Shown: in pieces, positions 35,149 through 47,859 of the stretch
Position numbering within the stretch: the first letter of the stretch is position 1
Layout: the number at the start of each line of letters is the position of its first letter
DNA from: Hymenolepis diminuta
Taxonomy: Eukaryota; Platyhelminthes; Cestoda; Cyclophyllidea; Hymenolepididae
Length of the DNA: 64,000 nt
Direction: 5' to 3'
Assembly (NCBI GenBank): GCA_900708905.1
Contig: CAADRB010000058.1
Span: forward strand, 1,008,472-1,072,471
Made by a program: the position numbers and the translations under genes
Notes under the pieces: generated by a model
What the model was told of the DNA's origin: nothing
The model's database searches: none
What the model saw: the letters and a program-made list of their open reading frames with translations, nothing else

Positions 35149-38100
35149 ATGAGGATAAACTCCTTTCAGAGTGACTTTAACCCTCCCGTCGATCCGGACC
35201 CATCCACGTCACTAGATGCAAATTTGCCCTTACTTCAGCCAGCAACATCTCTACGTGGAGGTGGTAGTGGCGGCAAGATTCCCATCTATCGACGAAGCTA
35301 CGGGATAGGTCAGGTCAAACCTCGTCCCCTAGTCTGGGAAGACGGTCGTCTCCGTCAAATCCAGTCAGAACAGCCCGAATCGCCTGCAAATCCAATTCAG
35401 CCTTTCGCCACTGAACCGTTTCCTGGAGCCGTTGTAGGTTGTGGAATTTTTTCGCCTTCAAATAGTGCCGCCATGACGACGTCTATATCTCACTTCCCCC
35501 CTTTCAAAGGGGAGGGGATGGGTATGAAGGCTACTGCGGGAATGGGTGGACGCGCTAGAGGGAAAGCCAGGGGTATGATGTCTCCTACTGGCTCGATAAC
35601 TTCTTCGCGTCCTTCTCGAAGGGATGAGGGTCAAAGCGGAACTTTTAAGATCCCTGAAATGGATGCAGTAAGTTGCTCACTCGTAAAAGCTTTAGCCTAT
35701 ACAAATTGTATATTTAGGAGAAACATATCCGTTAAATGTTTTTTCTTAAGGACAATAGTTAAAATATGAGTCTTACAATCAACAATATTTCTCTTTAGCT
35801 CTCCGTTTACTTGTGATTTGGCTAAATTTGATTGAGAGTTCTGTTTCATTATATCGATTCAAGAGTAAGAAATTGCCTTGGAAGCAGATTTCCCAGCTAT
35901 TTGATCAAATTGTTATTTAATAAACGTGTAATTATTGAAAGAGATTTGAAATTATCCACAATGCTTATCTTTCTGGCAGTTATCTCTTCTTGAATCCTCA
36001 GATTTAAGTAATAGAGTAAATAATGTTGTTTTAGAGCTTGGATTCCAGCATTCTGGAGATTACGTAGATGAATCTTAAAACATTAAAAAAGATCATAACA
36101 GCTTTAGCTGATGTGATTCAGAATTCACTCTTATCAATATAAACTGATAGAAGAATAGAATATTTATTTATTCATTTGACAAATCTATTGTTTCAAATGC
36201 AAATATTTGGGTAAAAAGTGATACTACTGTATTTAAAGTTCATTTTTCAGAAGTTTGAACTTCTATTATAGCCTAAGTTCTTTATACGTCAGGTGTCAGT
36301 GAGAGCTGGGCCTATCACTCATGATGGCTAGACCCTGTGAATCAGATCTTGTTTCCAGTGGCCTGTTCAGATCCGAGTCTATAAAAAGGAAGAAGGGAAA
36401 TCCGATCACTTCGCCATTTATTTTTAAAGAATGAAGTCATATTTAATTTGTGAATATAGCTGAATTTCAGTGTATTGGCAGATTAGTCATCATGGCAATA
36501 TCTTCTGTCCTATTGGCGATAACTCGAGCTCTGGTCCTGAGCACCTTTTTAGTTAACTGTAAATTAGTTAGGTGATGGGAATGCCGACAAAAGAAAGCTC
36601 AAATCTGCGAAGTTATTTCATCTTGGCATAATCAATTCTCATGGCTTGTCTAGGTCTCCCATTCTTATTAATATACGGGCGCACATCGCTTCTGGCAGCT
36701 TGACAGTTATTTCGAACAAAAACTGTTTTCGGTCGGGCGGTGCTTTGATCTATAAATACCAACAACATAAAGACAACTTGTATCTCTATGTAACCCCTTT
36801 ATTTAGTTACTAAAATGCCTTGGAGTACCCGCAGTCCTGTCTTAGTCGACTTTAACCTAGCTATATCTAGTAGGCGAGTAGATCAGCATGCAGAAACTAA
36901 ACTTCCTAGGATTATTACGGTATGGAAGAATCTTACTTTACAAAAATAGGCAGTGTACTTTTTCGTTCTATCTGTACGACAGTAAGGAGAAGTGTTTCCA
37001 ATTTTCAATTGATGTTTTATAAACCCTACATAAACTGGTTTGAATGTTGGTTTCGTGTAGCAAATTGCCCTAGGCAGGAGGCAGTTTATTGATAAGTTCG
37101 AAACCCATCGGTAATAAAATATTGGTTGCACTAATTAAGACAGGTGAAAGAGAGATTACAATGAGCCCTATTTGAGCACTGGATAACACTTTCTTTCGAA
37201 GGGAATGAAAGTTACTCCGTCTAGATGCATTCCATACTTAATCAGACTAAAAACATTTAGTCAAGGGAAACCCTGTCTTTCAGATTTCGCAAACGGATGG
37301 AGAGTTTATGTCTTGAATTTCTTAATTTTAGTCCCTCCCAGAGCCAAGGAGATATTACATTCTACCAATGGACGCATCAGCCCCGCCATTTAGTCTGTCT
37401 TTAGAAGGTAAGTTCTTTGATATCTATTCCCCCAAATAACGAAACTCTTTACCAATAAAACTTTTTTTCGCTTTTTAAAGAACCCTTTCCCCCAAACAAC
37501 GTTCTTTTTCCAAATCTGGAGAGTGAACAAGCTCCCACTACATCGAATATTCCGCCTTCCTTGAAAATGAAGAGTGGGGGTGATGGTGTTGACGATTTGG
37601 ATTTTGAGGTATATTCATATTAATATTACTGCTAATGTTTTATAGTTGTGCCACGGATTGTTTAATTTCCTCTTCTGAATTTTTTTAGAAATTGAAATCG
37701 TATCGTCGACTCAATGGCTACACTTTATTCACGGTTGCCATGAGGAAAAAGTACAGTATGAATAATGATGAGGATGGAAAACAGGACCAAAAATCTCTTA
37801 ATCGAAAGTGGCAGGTGAGTTAACGATTATTGAAGTATGATGTCATATCAGATAACATCAGTATGGCATTTATAAGGGTGCATCAATTGATTAATGCTGT
37901 CCAAAGTGGGGAATAACCTTGCGTGATTTCCCTCCTATCAGTTGTCAGTGTGCTTTATCACTTTGATATCAACCTTATAAGTGGTATTTGTTATCCCGTT
38001 TATTTGTAATAGTAATATTTGGGCTTACAGACTAATTGCACTATATTTTTTTAAGATCTACAATAGTGATATCCTAGCCGAAAGAAGAAAACACGTTCTC

Positions 38101-39450
38101 GTTATTATAACAGTTAAACACTATGTACGATAGATCGCTATTCACACTAATTCATAAAAATACTAAGTATTAATCAATATTTCAATAATAACGAGAAGAA
38201 AATATAAAATAAATCGTAAATTCTTCAAGGGAAAATAATTAATATTTTCACATATTTATATTATCTCCTTGACATGTTTCCTGAATTTTTTATCGATTCC
38301 CTTAGATAAAACATTATTTTTAAAGATAGGAATCGAAAGGGAAGACTTCGATCCTGAATATCTATTTTTCTTGAGCTAGAGTCTTTACCCTTACGAGCTT
38401 ATTTTGAAATAGTTGAAAATGCTAGGCCATGATGATTTCATGCCGATTTTTTAAGGACATGGGCTCACACTATTTTGAATTTTACAGACCAGTTTCAAGT
38501 CGTTTAATAGTAGACAGCAGACATCTTGAACTACAGGAGTTTAGATTATTGTTTAGTAGTGTTCATCCTATTTCGTAGCCTCATAGCGGTATTGTGGTAG
38601 GTAAAAATAAACTTTGCTGTAGTGTTTCAATTAAATCTTTTTTGAAAATATTCATCCTGCGTGCATGTTCCCCCGCCTACATTAAGATGTTAGAGTTTAC
38701 AAATATTATAGGTTATCCTTCCGGTGGTATATTATGCTTCTTTATTTAATATTTTCATTTTATTTGACAAATAACACTTGCAAAACCATTTATAATCTAG
38801 ACTAAATTATATATATCGTCCTTGCCTAGAAACCAATTTTTCGTCCTTGCATCAGGAAGTAGCTTCTTACATTCGATAGGTCATAGTAATCCTACAGATA
38901 ATATCACAATCGCTATGCTTGCTAAAAGATAAATGAAATCCTTTTATTTTAGGCTCTATGGGCCACGCTGCCCGAACGTGATCGACAACAGTGGAAACTT
39001 CGAGCGAAAAGAATGGTCAAAGCCATGGAAGCTGTCCCAGAAAAGACAGCGGCGGCTGAAGCAAAACGCGCCGCCGAATTGAAACGCGCTGAAGCTCAGT
39101 TGGCCCGCACAGAGACTACCAAGTACAACCTTATCGATATCGCGGCTCATTTCCAAATCCTCTCGAATTCATTTGCCAACACTGCCCAACAGCTAAGCCA
39201 GTATCGAGTACATTGAAACGTTAAAATATTATCTACTTAATAGGTATAAGTAGGGTGATATTTCAACTTTTCTTTCTAGGGCCCAGTTCCAATGGAGGAT
39301 GTAACTTCTACATTACTGGATGGTCTGCTGAGTTGTCTCATCCCTCTAACAACAGTAGCTGGCCAATTGGAGCCCTTAAATGGAATTCCGGAAAAAGATG
39401 TAGTCTGTAATGGTCTCACATCCCTTGCACACATTTGTCCCAATTTGTAA
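35149..39450 (+). CDS. HMGXB4: HMG-box protein, HMGXB4-like (six exons, 5' end uncertain)
   Basis: Likely a nuclear chromatin-associated protein. Proposed exons are 35149 (or 35170)-35667, 37332-37407, 37481-37608, 37689-37814, 38953-39207 and 39280-39450. All introns are GT-AG, phases match (0, 1, 0, 0, 0) and the join gives about 424 aa. An HMG box covers about residues 243-305 (YRRLNGYTLFTVAMRKKY, then KWQ joined across an intron to ALWATLPERDRQQWKLRAKRM). It is followed by an Ala/Lys/Glu-rich helix. The last about 90 residues (IDIAAHFQIL, LLDGLLSCLIPLTTVAGQL, LNG, LTSLAHICPNL) match the conserved C-terminal block of HMGXB4, ending at the same place. The first exon is Pro/Gly/Ser-rich low complexity. 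TTTCAG at 35164-35169 could be a splice acceptor, so the true start may lie in an unseen upstream exon. PSMD9 starts 225 bp downstream on the same strand. Confidence 0.85.
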
Positions 39451-39675
39451 GCATTGAACTCTAATGCAACCTATACTTCTTTATCGTATATCTATTGCGT
39501 ATAAATACATGTATTTTAATAACTCATTCGTGTTTTCTTAGTACTGTATAATTGCTATTAGCTTTATGAGTGAGATAATGGGATATTTTGTTACCATTAA
39601 CGTCACTTGCAACCTATTACTTGAGTTAAAATATATCATTAGGTAGTTCTGAAGAACTAAGAAGACCCTTTGAGA

Positions 39676-42600
39676 ATGATGGGAAATTCAGCAGTGGTGC
39701 AGGAGTTTCAGGAGCTGGAGAAGAGGCGCAAAGCTATTGAGGCTGAAATAGACGCATACACTGAAATTCTGAAGAGCGTAAGTTCTTTTAACTTGAATTT
39801 TAAATAAGTCTGTTTTATTTTAAGGATCATTGTATGTTACAATTTTTAAAAAATGTTATATTTTGAATAATTTTATGATACACTTGGTCTTTTAATTAAT
39901 TTCTAATTTTAATTGGATGGAACTTTCTAAATCACATGGAATATAAAAATGTTGCTACCATAAACGTCCAAATTTAATCTTCAATGTTTGTTTTATTTCT
40001 TTTCTTTTGTACAGAACAAGAACGTGGGAATGCACGGACCTCTTATAGACCCTGAGGGCTTTCCACGAAATGATATCGATTTAGTTGCTGTACGAATGGC
40101 ACGCAACAAAATCATATGTAGGTTTACTTTGTAATTGATTAAAAGACTTCAATCATCGATAAGACATCGATTTTTCAACGTCATATCAAAGTTAAAAACT
40201 TGGTTTATATGGGAAACTTGATTCGCTACAGATTAATATTTGCCTGATTATTCTGTTTGCCGATGGGTTTCGGACTTATGTCGTTTAAATTTAGCTTTAA
40301 ATATAAATTGAATGATACGTTATTGTCTCGGTCGTCTTCGAGGGAAGCCTGAACTATTTGTTTCTCTGTAATGAACATTTACAGGAAATGTTAATATTAA
40401 CGTATTTTAATTAGCTGCTCATAGATAGAAAGGTGAGATAAGCGATGCCACAAAGCTTCGCAAAAGTGAGAAGTTCATGATGAAGCGTACTAGGAACTGT
40501 ATTATAGTCCATTAAATTAAGGGGTCGTGTCAAAAGTACAATTTAGAATTATAGATATATAGCTTTCAACATTAATTTTACTGAACAAAGAGAGTGGGTT
40601 GTAAAATTTAGAGATCTTGGTCCTAAAATCGACAATTTCTGCATAAATCAAGTTGCGATTGGCACCACGTTGTTTATGAGGCTTTTATGACTTGATCATT
40701 AGGATGCGTTTCGTTCAGTTAAAGCTAAACTATAAAGGCTTCTGGATGAGAGATGGAGATATTGGTTCTCAAGAGCAAAACCAGTTTACAATTGTCTGAT
40801 AGTGGAAGAAGGCGTACATTTGAGGTTACCCATTTCAAAACATTGGATGGTGGTGCCATTTTTGGATATTACATAGCTATTAGTGGACAAAAGCTGAGAC
40901 TTGCATTTAATACATTTTGCATATTTTGCGAAGAAACTAGTATGATGAAATAAACTCACAGAATTACATTGGAACAGTATTTTTTATCTTCGTTAACGCG
41001 CATGTCTGCCAAGTCAGGGACCACGATATCAATCATCATCTCTGCGCATCCATTGCTACAGATGTCTAATTGCATTGTTTAATTCTGGTCAGCAGAAGCG
41101 GTTGGTCGAATGCAAGTTTCTCTTAAGAGTAGCTCGGGATACTCTAATTTTATTCAATCAAATTTCGAGCAGGAAGGAAGGTGAAGAAACTTTCGTTCAC
41201 GCAAACTCTCTCTCCGTTAGCCTTTAGAACTGAGTACTGATCGACGTTGATATAACCTCGGACACGTCTGTAAGAAAATCGGTAAAGCATTTACGTCTTT
41301 ATGGAACGTATATACTCAAAATAAATCACTGTGTTGTTGGTTCTTTATCGCTTACATTGGAAAAATTCTTTTTACACACGGGTTTTCTAATAATCTTGAA
41401 TAACAAAAGCAATATCGGACTGCACCTTGAGTTGTTGCGCTACATCATCTGTAGTGGGATGGTGAATTTTTCGTGCAGCTAACTGTCTGACCGTGGAATT
41501 GTCGTGAATCAAGAAAAAAGAAACAGCTAAAATTCTCCTTTTTCTCATTTTAATTTTGCTTTACCGTGATATCGAAAAATTTTTTTTCTGGAGTATCTTC
41601 TCTAATTTAAATTCACATAATTTCTACATTAGTCTGAGAAAACTGAAATTTTGCATTTCTTTTCTGAAAAAGAGATATGCATTAGAAGTCTCTTCAATAA
41701 TTCAATTTGTTTATTCATTTCATGAATACGACAACGCGTAAATTCGAGTTCTTAATTGTTCTTGCCTATGAAATGCGATGTTGATTTTTCTGTGTATTTC
41801 GTTCATGATTAGGTCTATCCGTTTTCTGACTTCGAATTGGCCTCTTTAGCGTTATGAATTCTTTATCGATTTTCTTTATTAAATTGTGTCTCCGTTCACG
41901 TTGCCGACTTTTGTGCATTTTCGTCCTTTAATGAAGCACGAAATATTGTTGCATTATTTTTGCTATTCAACAGTTTAAAATATTCATTTAATTTATTCAG
42001 TTCTTTGGGATTCTATCACCTTCGTATGCTACGATTTTAAGAACTTAGTTGGCTGTCTAAATTACTAGAAGCTTCGAAATTCATTTTCATATGAAAGTAC
42101 TGCCTTTATTTGCGTGCTATTATAAGATATTATCTCAAGACGTCTTCTGTGTAAGTGATTTCAGTGCTTTGCTCTGCTATACAAGCGACCATCAAAGCAG
42201 GCTTTATGGATATGGATTATTAATAAGATTTCATTATGTATAACCTTTATGATATGATTGAAAAACAAACTTGCATTGGCATTGACTATTGGTTGAGTGT
42301 TTCTTTTGCTTTATTTTACCTCCATTGTACGTATAGGCCTCAATACAGACTACAAGGAGTTGATGGCTAAACTAGAAGACGTTTCTTCGCGTCTCCTAGC
42401 AAAACAGACGTCTACTGCCGAACCAATGGATACAGGGACTCCAGATGAACTTCCACCGAAAGCCTTCCTTAATGTCGATCAGGTCACTCCCGGATCACCC
42501 TCAGATCTTGCAGTGAGTCATTCAGGAGCTTACTCGTTTAGCTGTGCTGTAATGAATACTGACTGATTTCAAACTAGGTTGAATGAATAAAATCAGAAAT

Positions 42601-45600
42601 GCAGGATCGTATTATTCCTACGATAAGATGCTCTTCGCGATAATAGATGATACTCTTGATAAAAGGCACAATGAAATTTCTCCAAAGTGAAGCAGAATTC
42701 ATAAAGTTCGGACATTAGATTGTCCAATTATTGTTCTTTTGTGGTTGTCCCTAAAAAAGAAACATCCCTTGTTCGTATATTTGGTTCTTGGATGTATTTC
42801 CCTATCTCTCTCTCTCTCTCTCTCTCTAAGGTATCTTAGGACTCTTGTATCTTTGTAGTTTAAACTAACCCGACGGTAATTGATGTATTTTTTATATCAG
42901 AAGATCTCATGGAGATACTACTATAACTAATGAAATGAAAAGATACGCTGTAACTGTAATAATGCCTATAAAAGCGAAACACGGAGGAATTTAGAAATTG
43001 CAAGATTTCTAAAAGTCACCAGATTTTTTGTTTGCAAAGTTAGAAAGGAGCTGCTGAATGAAAAGAAAGGAGGTAAATTGGTCGCCACGAGCGTAAGAGA
43101 GAACAGCATTGCCAGCGCTTTGCTCACTCATTCAGAACACTTGAGTTTGTGATAAGAGTGCATGGCGTGGCATGATCGATGAAAATCGTGGGAAGTCAAT
43201 GCGCGACACCTTGTCAAAGATCTTAAAGTGTTTGAGGGAGCAATGAGGAATGTTGTTCATCAAGACCTCTGATACAAACTATACATTCTTAGGCGAGGTC
43301 ACTTTATGTGAACAAAAACAACTCAAGAGAGTCATTTAATGCTTGCAAAACGACCCTTAAAGAAATTGAAGCACCCGGAAGAATAAGACGGTCCTTGGTT
43401 TTTCTCCGAGGAAAAAACTTCGACCAGGACGAAAAAGTCAATCCAAGAAATGATAAGTAGCTATATGCAGGTGGACCCCACTGAAGTTCCAACTGTTGTA
43501 CGCACGGAGTTTTCTCTCCCTCTCTACATATATATGTATGTATGTATAGTTGTACCCATCAGTCACAAAGATTATTGACAAATGTAACACACAAAAATGA
43601 AGTAACGGTACCATTCGAAATGTATGCATTAGGCAGGTTTCATAGGTGGATCTCACACTATGTACTTCAACTGTCAAGATACGACGGTTCTTTTCATAGG
43701 GGAAGTGAAACGAAGTCGTTATTCAGTCATTGAGCAAGTTAAAGAGCCAGTCAGTCACTACAACTCCCAGCACCCATCTTGGGTAGGGGGGAACATTCTG
43801 TTATTTTCCCATTGCTCATTTCAGTAACTACAGTTGACCGTGCAATAAGTGAGATTCATGATCTATGATTTTGCAGACGAGCATGTTATCACTTTGTACT
43901 TTTTTTCACCGCTACCTACTTTAATGAAAAAAAAGAGTAATGTGAAAACGAGACTAATTTTGAAACCTAAAGATTGAAATTTTCCGCTCTGTTTTCTAGA
44001 GATTGCCCAATCTAGGATTCCTTTCTATGAGATAATTGTTCCTTCAGCATATACTACGCCATCATCGTGAGCTACCTGTTTTCGGAGATGCCTAGTATGA
44101 TAATCTGAAAATAAAATAATGAACAGTATCGATTTAGGAAACACCAATGACAGAAATTCGTACTGTGTATCCCAACCCAGTATTTCACTCCCCATTCCCC
44201 TCTCAGTGGGACAATCGTATTTGCACGCGTACTACGTCAGCACCCTTGATTTATACTTCCCCACTGCTACCACTGTAACATGCTACTGCTGCCATCAATA
44301 TAAAATGTCCAGCTTCTGTTGGTGTTGATTGTGCGGTGTTACCTCACGTGTGCACCCGTGGCTCGATAGTATGCGTTATCGGGATAATGTGTGATGGACA
44401 CGAAACCCTTCCGAATTCTTGGGGAGGTCCCCTAGGCCACCTCCACTTTAGGGGGACTGTGCAGCGTGACGTCCTGTTCATCTTTNNNNNNNNCTCTTTC
44501 GACTTGATCAATAAGCCTGTTCTGTGTGTTGTTTGGTTTGATGTTGTTGTGTATGCGGTTGGGAATGAATGAATGTGGGTTGTTAGTGGTTCTCTGTACT
44601 TCCCTCCCCTCTTTATATGAATTCCACAATTCTCAGTTATAAAGGGGAAAAGTATTAACCTTTAAAACAGTGAGAATATCTTGCAAGTGTTGCAAACGTA
44701 AACGTGGATAAATTCTGTTTCATCTTCTGTAGTTCAGGAATTCAATCGTGGAAGGCTATCCTCGTCAGAACTGTAAATACAATTATTATTACATCGAGTC
44801 ACTTGATTATAGCTTGTCGAATGATTGAAAAATAACAGTCTCCAGCATTCAAATGTTATCATTACGCCATGAAGTTCGAGAAAGGTTGTTAATGTGCAAA
44901 GGTGGTAGTGGATTGTTATAGAAGTAAATGCTCACATTAGTTCAGAGATCGTTAAAAACTGTCAAGCGGAACTCTTGTCCGGAGATTCTATGTTGAGGTC
45001 CCAAGTGATTTCAAAATCTGGAAGCTACTAATGTGCTCGTCCGTATGCCCATCGAAGCACGTCCAGTGGGTGGAATGGCCAACCGCACTTGTTAAGCCTA
45101 ACTAATAATGGTCGCCGAATTTGATTTTCTCATGAGGGAGGCTCCATGATGCTACCTCTTTATTCAAGATTAGTGTTTCTAGATGGGCTTTGAAGTTGAT
45201 ATCATGTTTATGTTAATTTTGTCTTAAAACTGATACAGGCCAGATCAATGTTATTGTGACCAAATCTAGTTAAAATAGGTTTTTTGTTGCTGTAAACATT
45301 CTGAAGATGTTGTTGAGTAACGTTACAACTGTATGCACCAACAGTAAACATCGGATTCTAAATCCATTGGTTGGTTTCAAATGACTGAAATAACTTGTTA
45401 AATGACCCTCCTTGAAATATGTGTGAATTAAAGTACATTTCCTTTCAACATGAACTGATAAGAAGTACTAAAATTTGATTATTAAACGACGTATTTTTCT
45501 CTTTTTTCGCTTACAGGGTATTCGCGTCGGTGATCAGATTGTTCGGTTCGGTTCTCTCCTTTCTTCCAACTTTACCGGTCTTTCTGCAGTTGTGGGGGTC

Positions 45601-46505
45601 GTCAGGGCTACAGCTCCTAAAGTGAGTTCCTTTATCATCATTTTGGTACCATTGATCTATCTCAAATTATACATTTAGTGGCAGAAAAATCAAAATATCC
45701 GTTTTCAGAATAGGAATCCGGGTTTTTTGAGAGGCTATTGTTACTTTCGAATCGGATGGGTGTATCACTGAGATACCTAATTTCTATTAACTTAGAGAAT
45801 ACGGCTCCAATCTTTAACAACTCTTGTGACGAGTGTGCGTTGATAGGGCAAAGTCACAAGATCGGTTCTCACTGGTGCACCTCTAAGGATGTGGATGACT
45901 GCCGTACTGGTTAATTCTGGTCAACAAGAGGGACGCGACAATGAAAGCCTCTCATAAGAGCGGCTCCGGGATACCTTACTTCACCCAAGTCATGTACTAT
46001 TAACAATTGCTTTAATAGATCTGCATAATTTTTTGGGCGATAGGTATCGTTGTGACTCTTACTCAAGAGGTTAAGATGGACTGAACAATCTAATTTGTTA
46101 ATGTGCTTCTAACCGTGTTTTGTTATAGTTATTCTGCATATCCAATCTTCTGAAAATCTGTGGCAATGTTTTCACTACATTAAAATTTTTATGAAGTATA
46201 CTATGTCTAAATAAGTCTCTCCTAAAGCCTTCACGAATTTAGTTTTATGCCACCTCGTCTAATTAACCATCTCATTTCTCATGAACTAATCAATTATTTT
46301 TCGTATATTTAATAGGATTCGATTCCAGTAACTATAATTCGTAAGGAAGGTGGAACTTCAAATGTCCTTCGCCTTGTATTAACTAAACCTGAAAGTGGCC
46401 AAAGCTTGGGGTAAGCCTGATTACTTCAATTTATTATCTGCTCATCTTGTTCGAAATAAATATTTTCATTTTTCTTCTAGATTCCACATCGTTCCTATCA
46501 AATGA
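39676..46505 (+). CDS. PSMD9: 26S proteasome non-ATPase regulatory subunit 9 (p27, Nas2 family)
   Basis: A PDZ-containing chaperone that helps assemble the proteasome base ATPase ring, acting in cytosol and nucleus. Exons are 39676-39777, 40015-40117, 42337-42512, 45517-45621, 46316-46410 and 46481-46505, which total 606 nt and encode 201 aa (family about 200-225). All junctions are GT-AG and in frame. The N-terminal coiled coil is visible (VVQEFQELEKRRKAIEAEID), then the family signature GMHGPLIDPEGFPRNDIDL and VRMARNKIICLNTDYKELM. A variable linker leads to the PDZ domain from about residue 105 (AFLNVDQVTPGSPSDLAGIR, VGDQIVRFGS, VTIIRKEG). The end GFHIVPIK matches the family C-terminus. Two adjacent ATGs (39676, 39679) could start. 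Intron 3 (3.0 kb) holds transposon debris. AATAAA lies at 46552. Confidence 0.95.
41010..41165 (+). repeat. Dispersed repeat A, copy in PSMD9 intron 2
   Basis: TTTAATTCTGGTCAGCAGAA, TTCTCTTAAGAGTAGCTCGG and GATACTCTAATTTTATTCAA align with the copy at 45.8 kb. Confidence 0.65.
42805..42827 (+). repeat. (TC)n microsatellite
   Basis: A perfect TC repeat of about 11 units in PSMD9 intron 3, after the exon 3 donor. Confidence 0.9.
42976..43461 (+). pseudogene. Tc1/mariner-type transposase relic in PSMD9 intron 3
   Basis: Three reading frames together show a transposase on the plus strand: a helix-turn-helix start IARFLKVTRFFVCKVRKELL near 42997-43056, a middle part VKDLKVFEGAMRNVVHQDL near 43213-43270, then LKHPEE and WFFSEEKNFDQDEKVN near 43395-43442. 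The block FFSDEKNFDQD is typical of a Tc1/mariner lineage distinct from the mariner at 26.5 kb; here the Asp of SDE reads Glu. Stops and frameshifts interrupt it, and the C-terminal half is missing. It lies inside the PSMD9 intron and is read in the same direction as the gene. Confidence 0.75.
43526..43548 (+). repeat. TA/TATG microsatellite
   Basis: Short ACATATATATGTATGTATGT tract immediately after the transposase relic in PSMD9 intron 3. Confidence 0.75.
43755..43795 (-). repeat. SINE body fragment, inverted
   Basis: CCCAGCACCCATCTTGGGTA is close to the reverse complement of CAAGATGGGTGCTGG in the repeat at 11070-11090. Confidence 0.4.
44486..44493. other. Eight ambiguous bases (N)
   Basis: Sequence gap or unresolved bases inside PSMD9 intron 3. 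No exon is affected. Confidence 0.99.
45040..45120 (+). repeat. SINE body fragment in PSMD9 intron 3
   Basis: CCAACCGCACTTGTTAAGCC and TAACTAATAATGG align with ACCACACTGGTTAAGTCTG and CTAATACGGG at 10987-11018. Confidence 0.4.
45825..45990 (+). repeat. Dispersed repeat A, copy in PSMD9 intron 4
   Basis: TTAATTCTGGTCAACAAGAG, CTCTCATAAGAGCGGCTCCG and GGATACCTTACTTCACCCAA align with 41.0 kb. The shared part is about 80 bp; the rest is a loose match. Confidence 0.65.
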
Positions 46506-46551
46506 AGGCCCTCAAATCACATTTTGTGAATCTTTTTTGTTTTCGTATTCT

Positions 46552-46557
46552 AATAAA
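46552..46557 (+). promoter_or_regulatory. Poly(A) signal AATAAA of PSMD9
   Basis: Canonical AATAAA 46 bases after the PSMD9 stop codon, at a normal distance for the 3' end of this transcript. Confidence 0.7.
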
Positions 46558-46559
46558 AC

Positions 46560-47855
46560 GCCCGTTCATATTGATTTAAATGACTTGATATTTTAAGCCT
46601 CTCATTTTAAACTAGAAGGAAAATGGTTGAAGTATTTAATAAATAAGCGAATATTAGGTTAAACTGGTCCTTCGACCTCCTTAGATGAGAATACACATTA
46701 AAACAGTTGAGATAAGGTTGAACGAAAACAGAATAAATATCACCAAATTAAAATCTTCTCTAATTGTGGGTAATATTTCGTTTTGAGCGTCACAAATAGA
46801 AGAGAGAACATGCCTTAATCGAAGAAGCAACTACAACTTTAATCGGAGAGTCAGTCTATGGGAGCATGGGTGTGAGGGCAGAGATGAGTATGGGAAATCG
46901 TTAACGTATTTAAGATAAAAGAGGAAAAGAAAAGGAGAATAGGATTGGCACACCATTCGAGTGGATTAAAAATCAGTTAACTTGTGAACTTTGAAAATTT
47001 TGCTCTTTGTGATATTTTCGTCGGGAAACGCTTGGAGAAAGGGTATTTATTTAGTCCATTTGATCAGATACTTGAACAGGGAGATGCCTAGCTTTCAATA
47101 CTACATTGAATGGGGCAGGTGAAATTTAAATATGAGTACCCCCGCTTGACATTTATGGGAACATTTTGGTCCGCTATTGTCCAATTTCAATTTTCAAAAA
47201 CTGATGTTCCAATTCACTTGCATTTTTACAAAAAATCTCATCTGTCCGAAAGTTTAAGTATTAATTTTAGTCGTGTTTATCAATATTAGATGCTGAAATG
47301 TATTTTCTGAAAAATTTTAATTTCATCATTCGTAAATATGGCATTTCATTTGGAATAAGCGCACTACCAGGATTAGGAAAGGTACATATTGAGAAAAAAA
47401 TATTATTTCCAGTATTACTTGCGTTCTGACAGTGTCGGGTGCGTTTTATTGTAGCCGCAGAAGAAGCAATGATTTATTTATTTGAAAATATTTTTTATTT
47501 AACTCTAATGACGAATTTGATATTGTAGCTTTTTTAGATTATTTACTAACAATTCTGGTGGAATATGCTTCGGTTCTTCATAGTTTATTCGAAAATTCAT
47601 CAAGTACAGATAAAATTAAGTCGGAGAGGTAGATACACGTCTTTCAACATTATTACTGAGCATACATATCGCTAACAAATTAAATTCTGTTAGCTCTTAA
47701 CATATCTGCACGGGTTAATCAAAATTCGAGACGGTTGGTAATGTTTTATGTTTTATTTAGGTGTTATTAAAGGCATGATTTAAGGTGAGAGAGGTGCATA
47801 ATTTTAAATAATGGGAACAGAAGAAACTGCAACTTCAAGATTACGGGCTCGAAAT
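46560..47855. other. Non-coding stretch after PSMD9
   Basis: Includes a purine-rich patch near 46910-46945. No gene or transposon recognised. Confidence 0.5.
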
Positions 47856-47859
47856 CAAG

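Noticed and set aside
43300..43677. Minus-strand frames of 62 and 79 aa in PSMD9 intron 3
   Set aside because: They are antisense to the transposase relic and to a microsatellite, with no protein family match.
44336..44629. Frames spanning the eight N bases
   Set aside because: They depend on unknown bases, lie in an intron and show no domain.
42513..45516. A second gene nested in PSMD9 intron 3
   Set aside because: Only transposon debris, SINE fragments and simple repeats were found.
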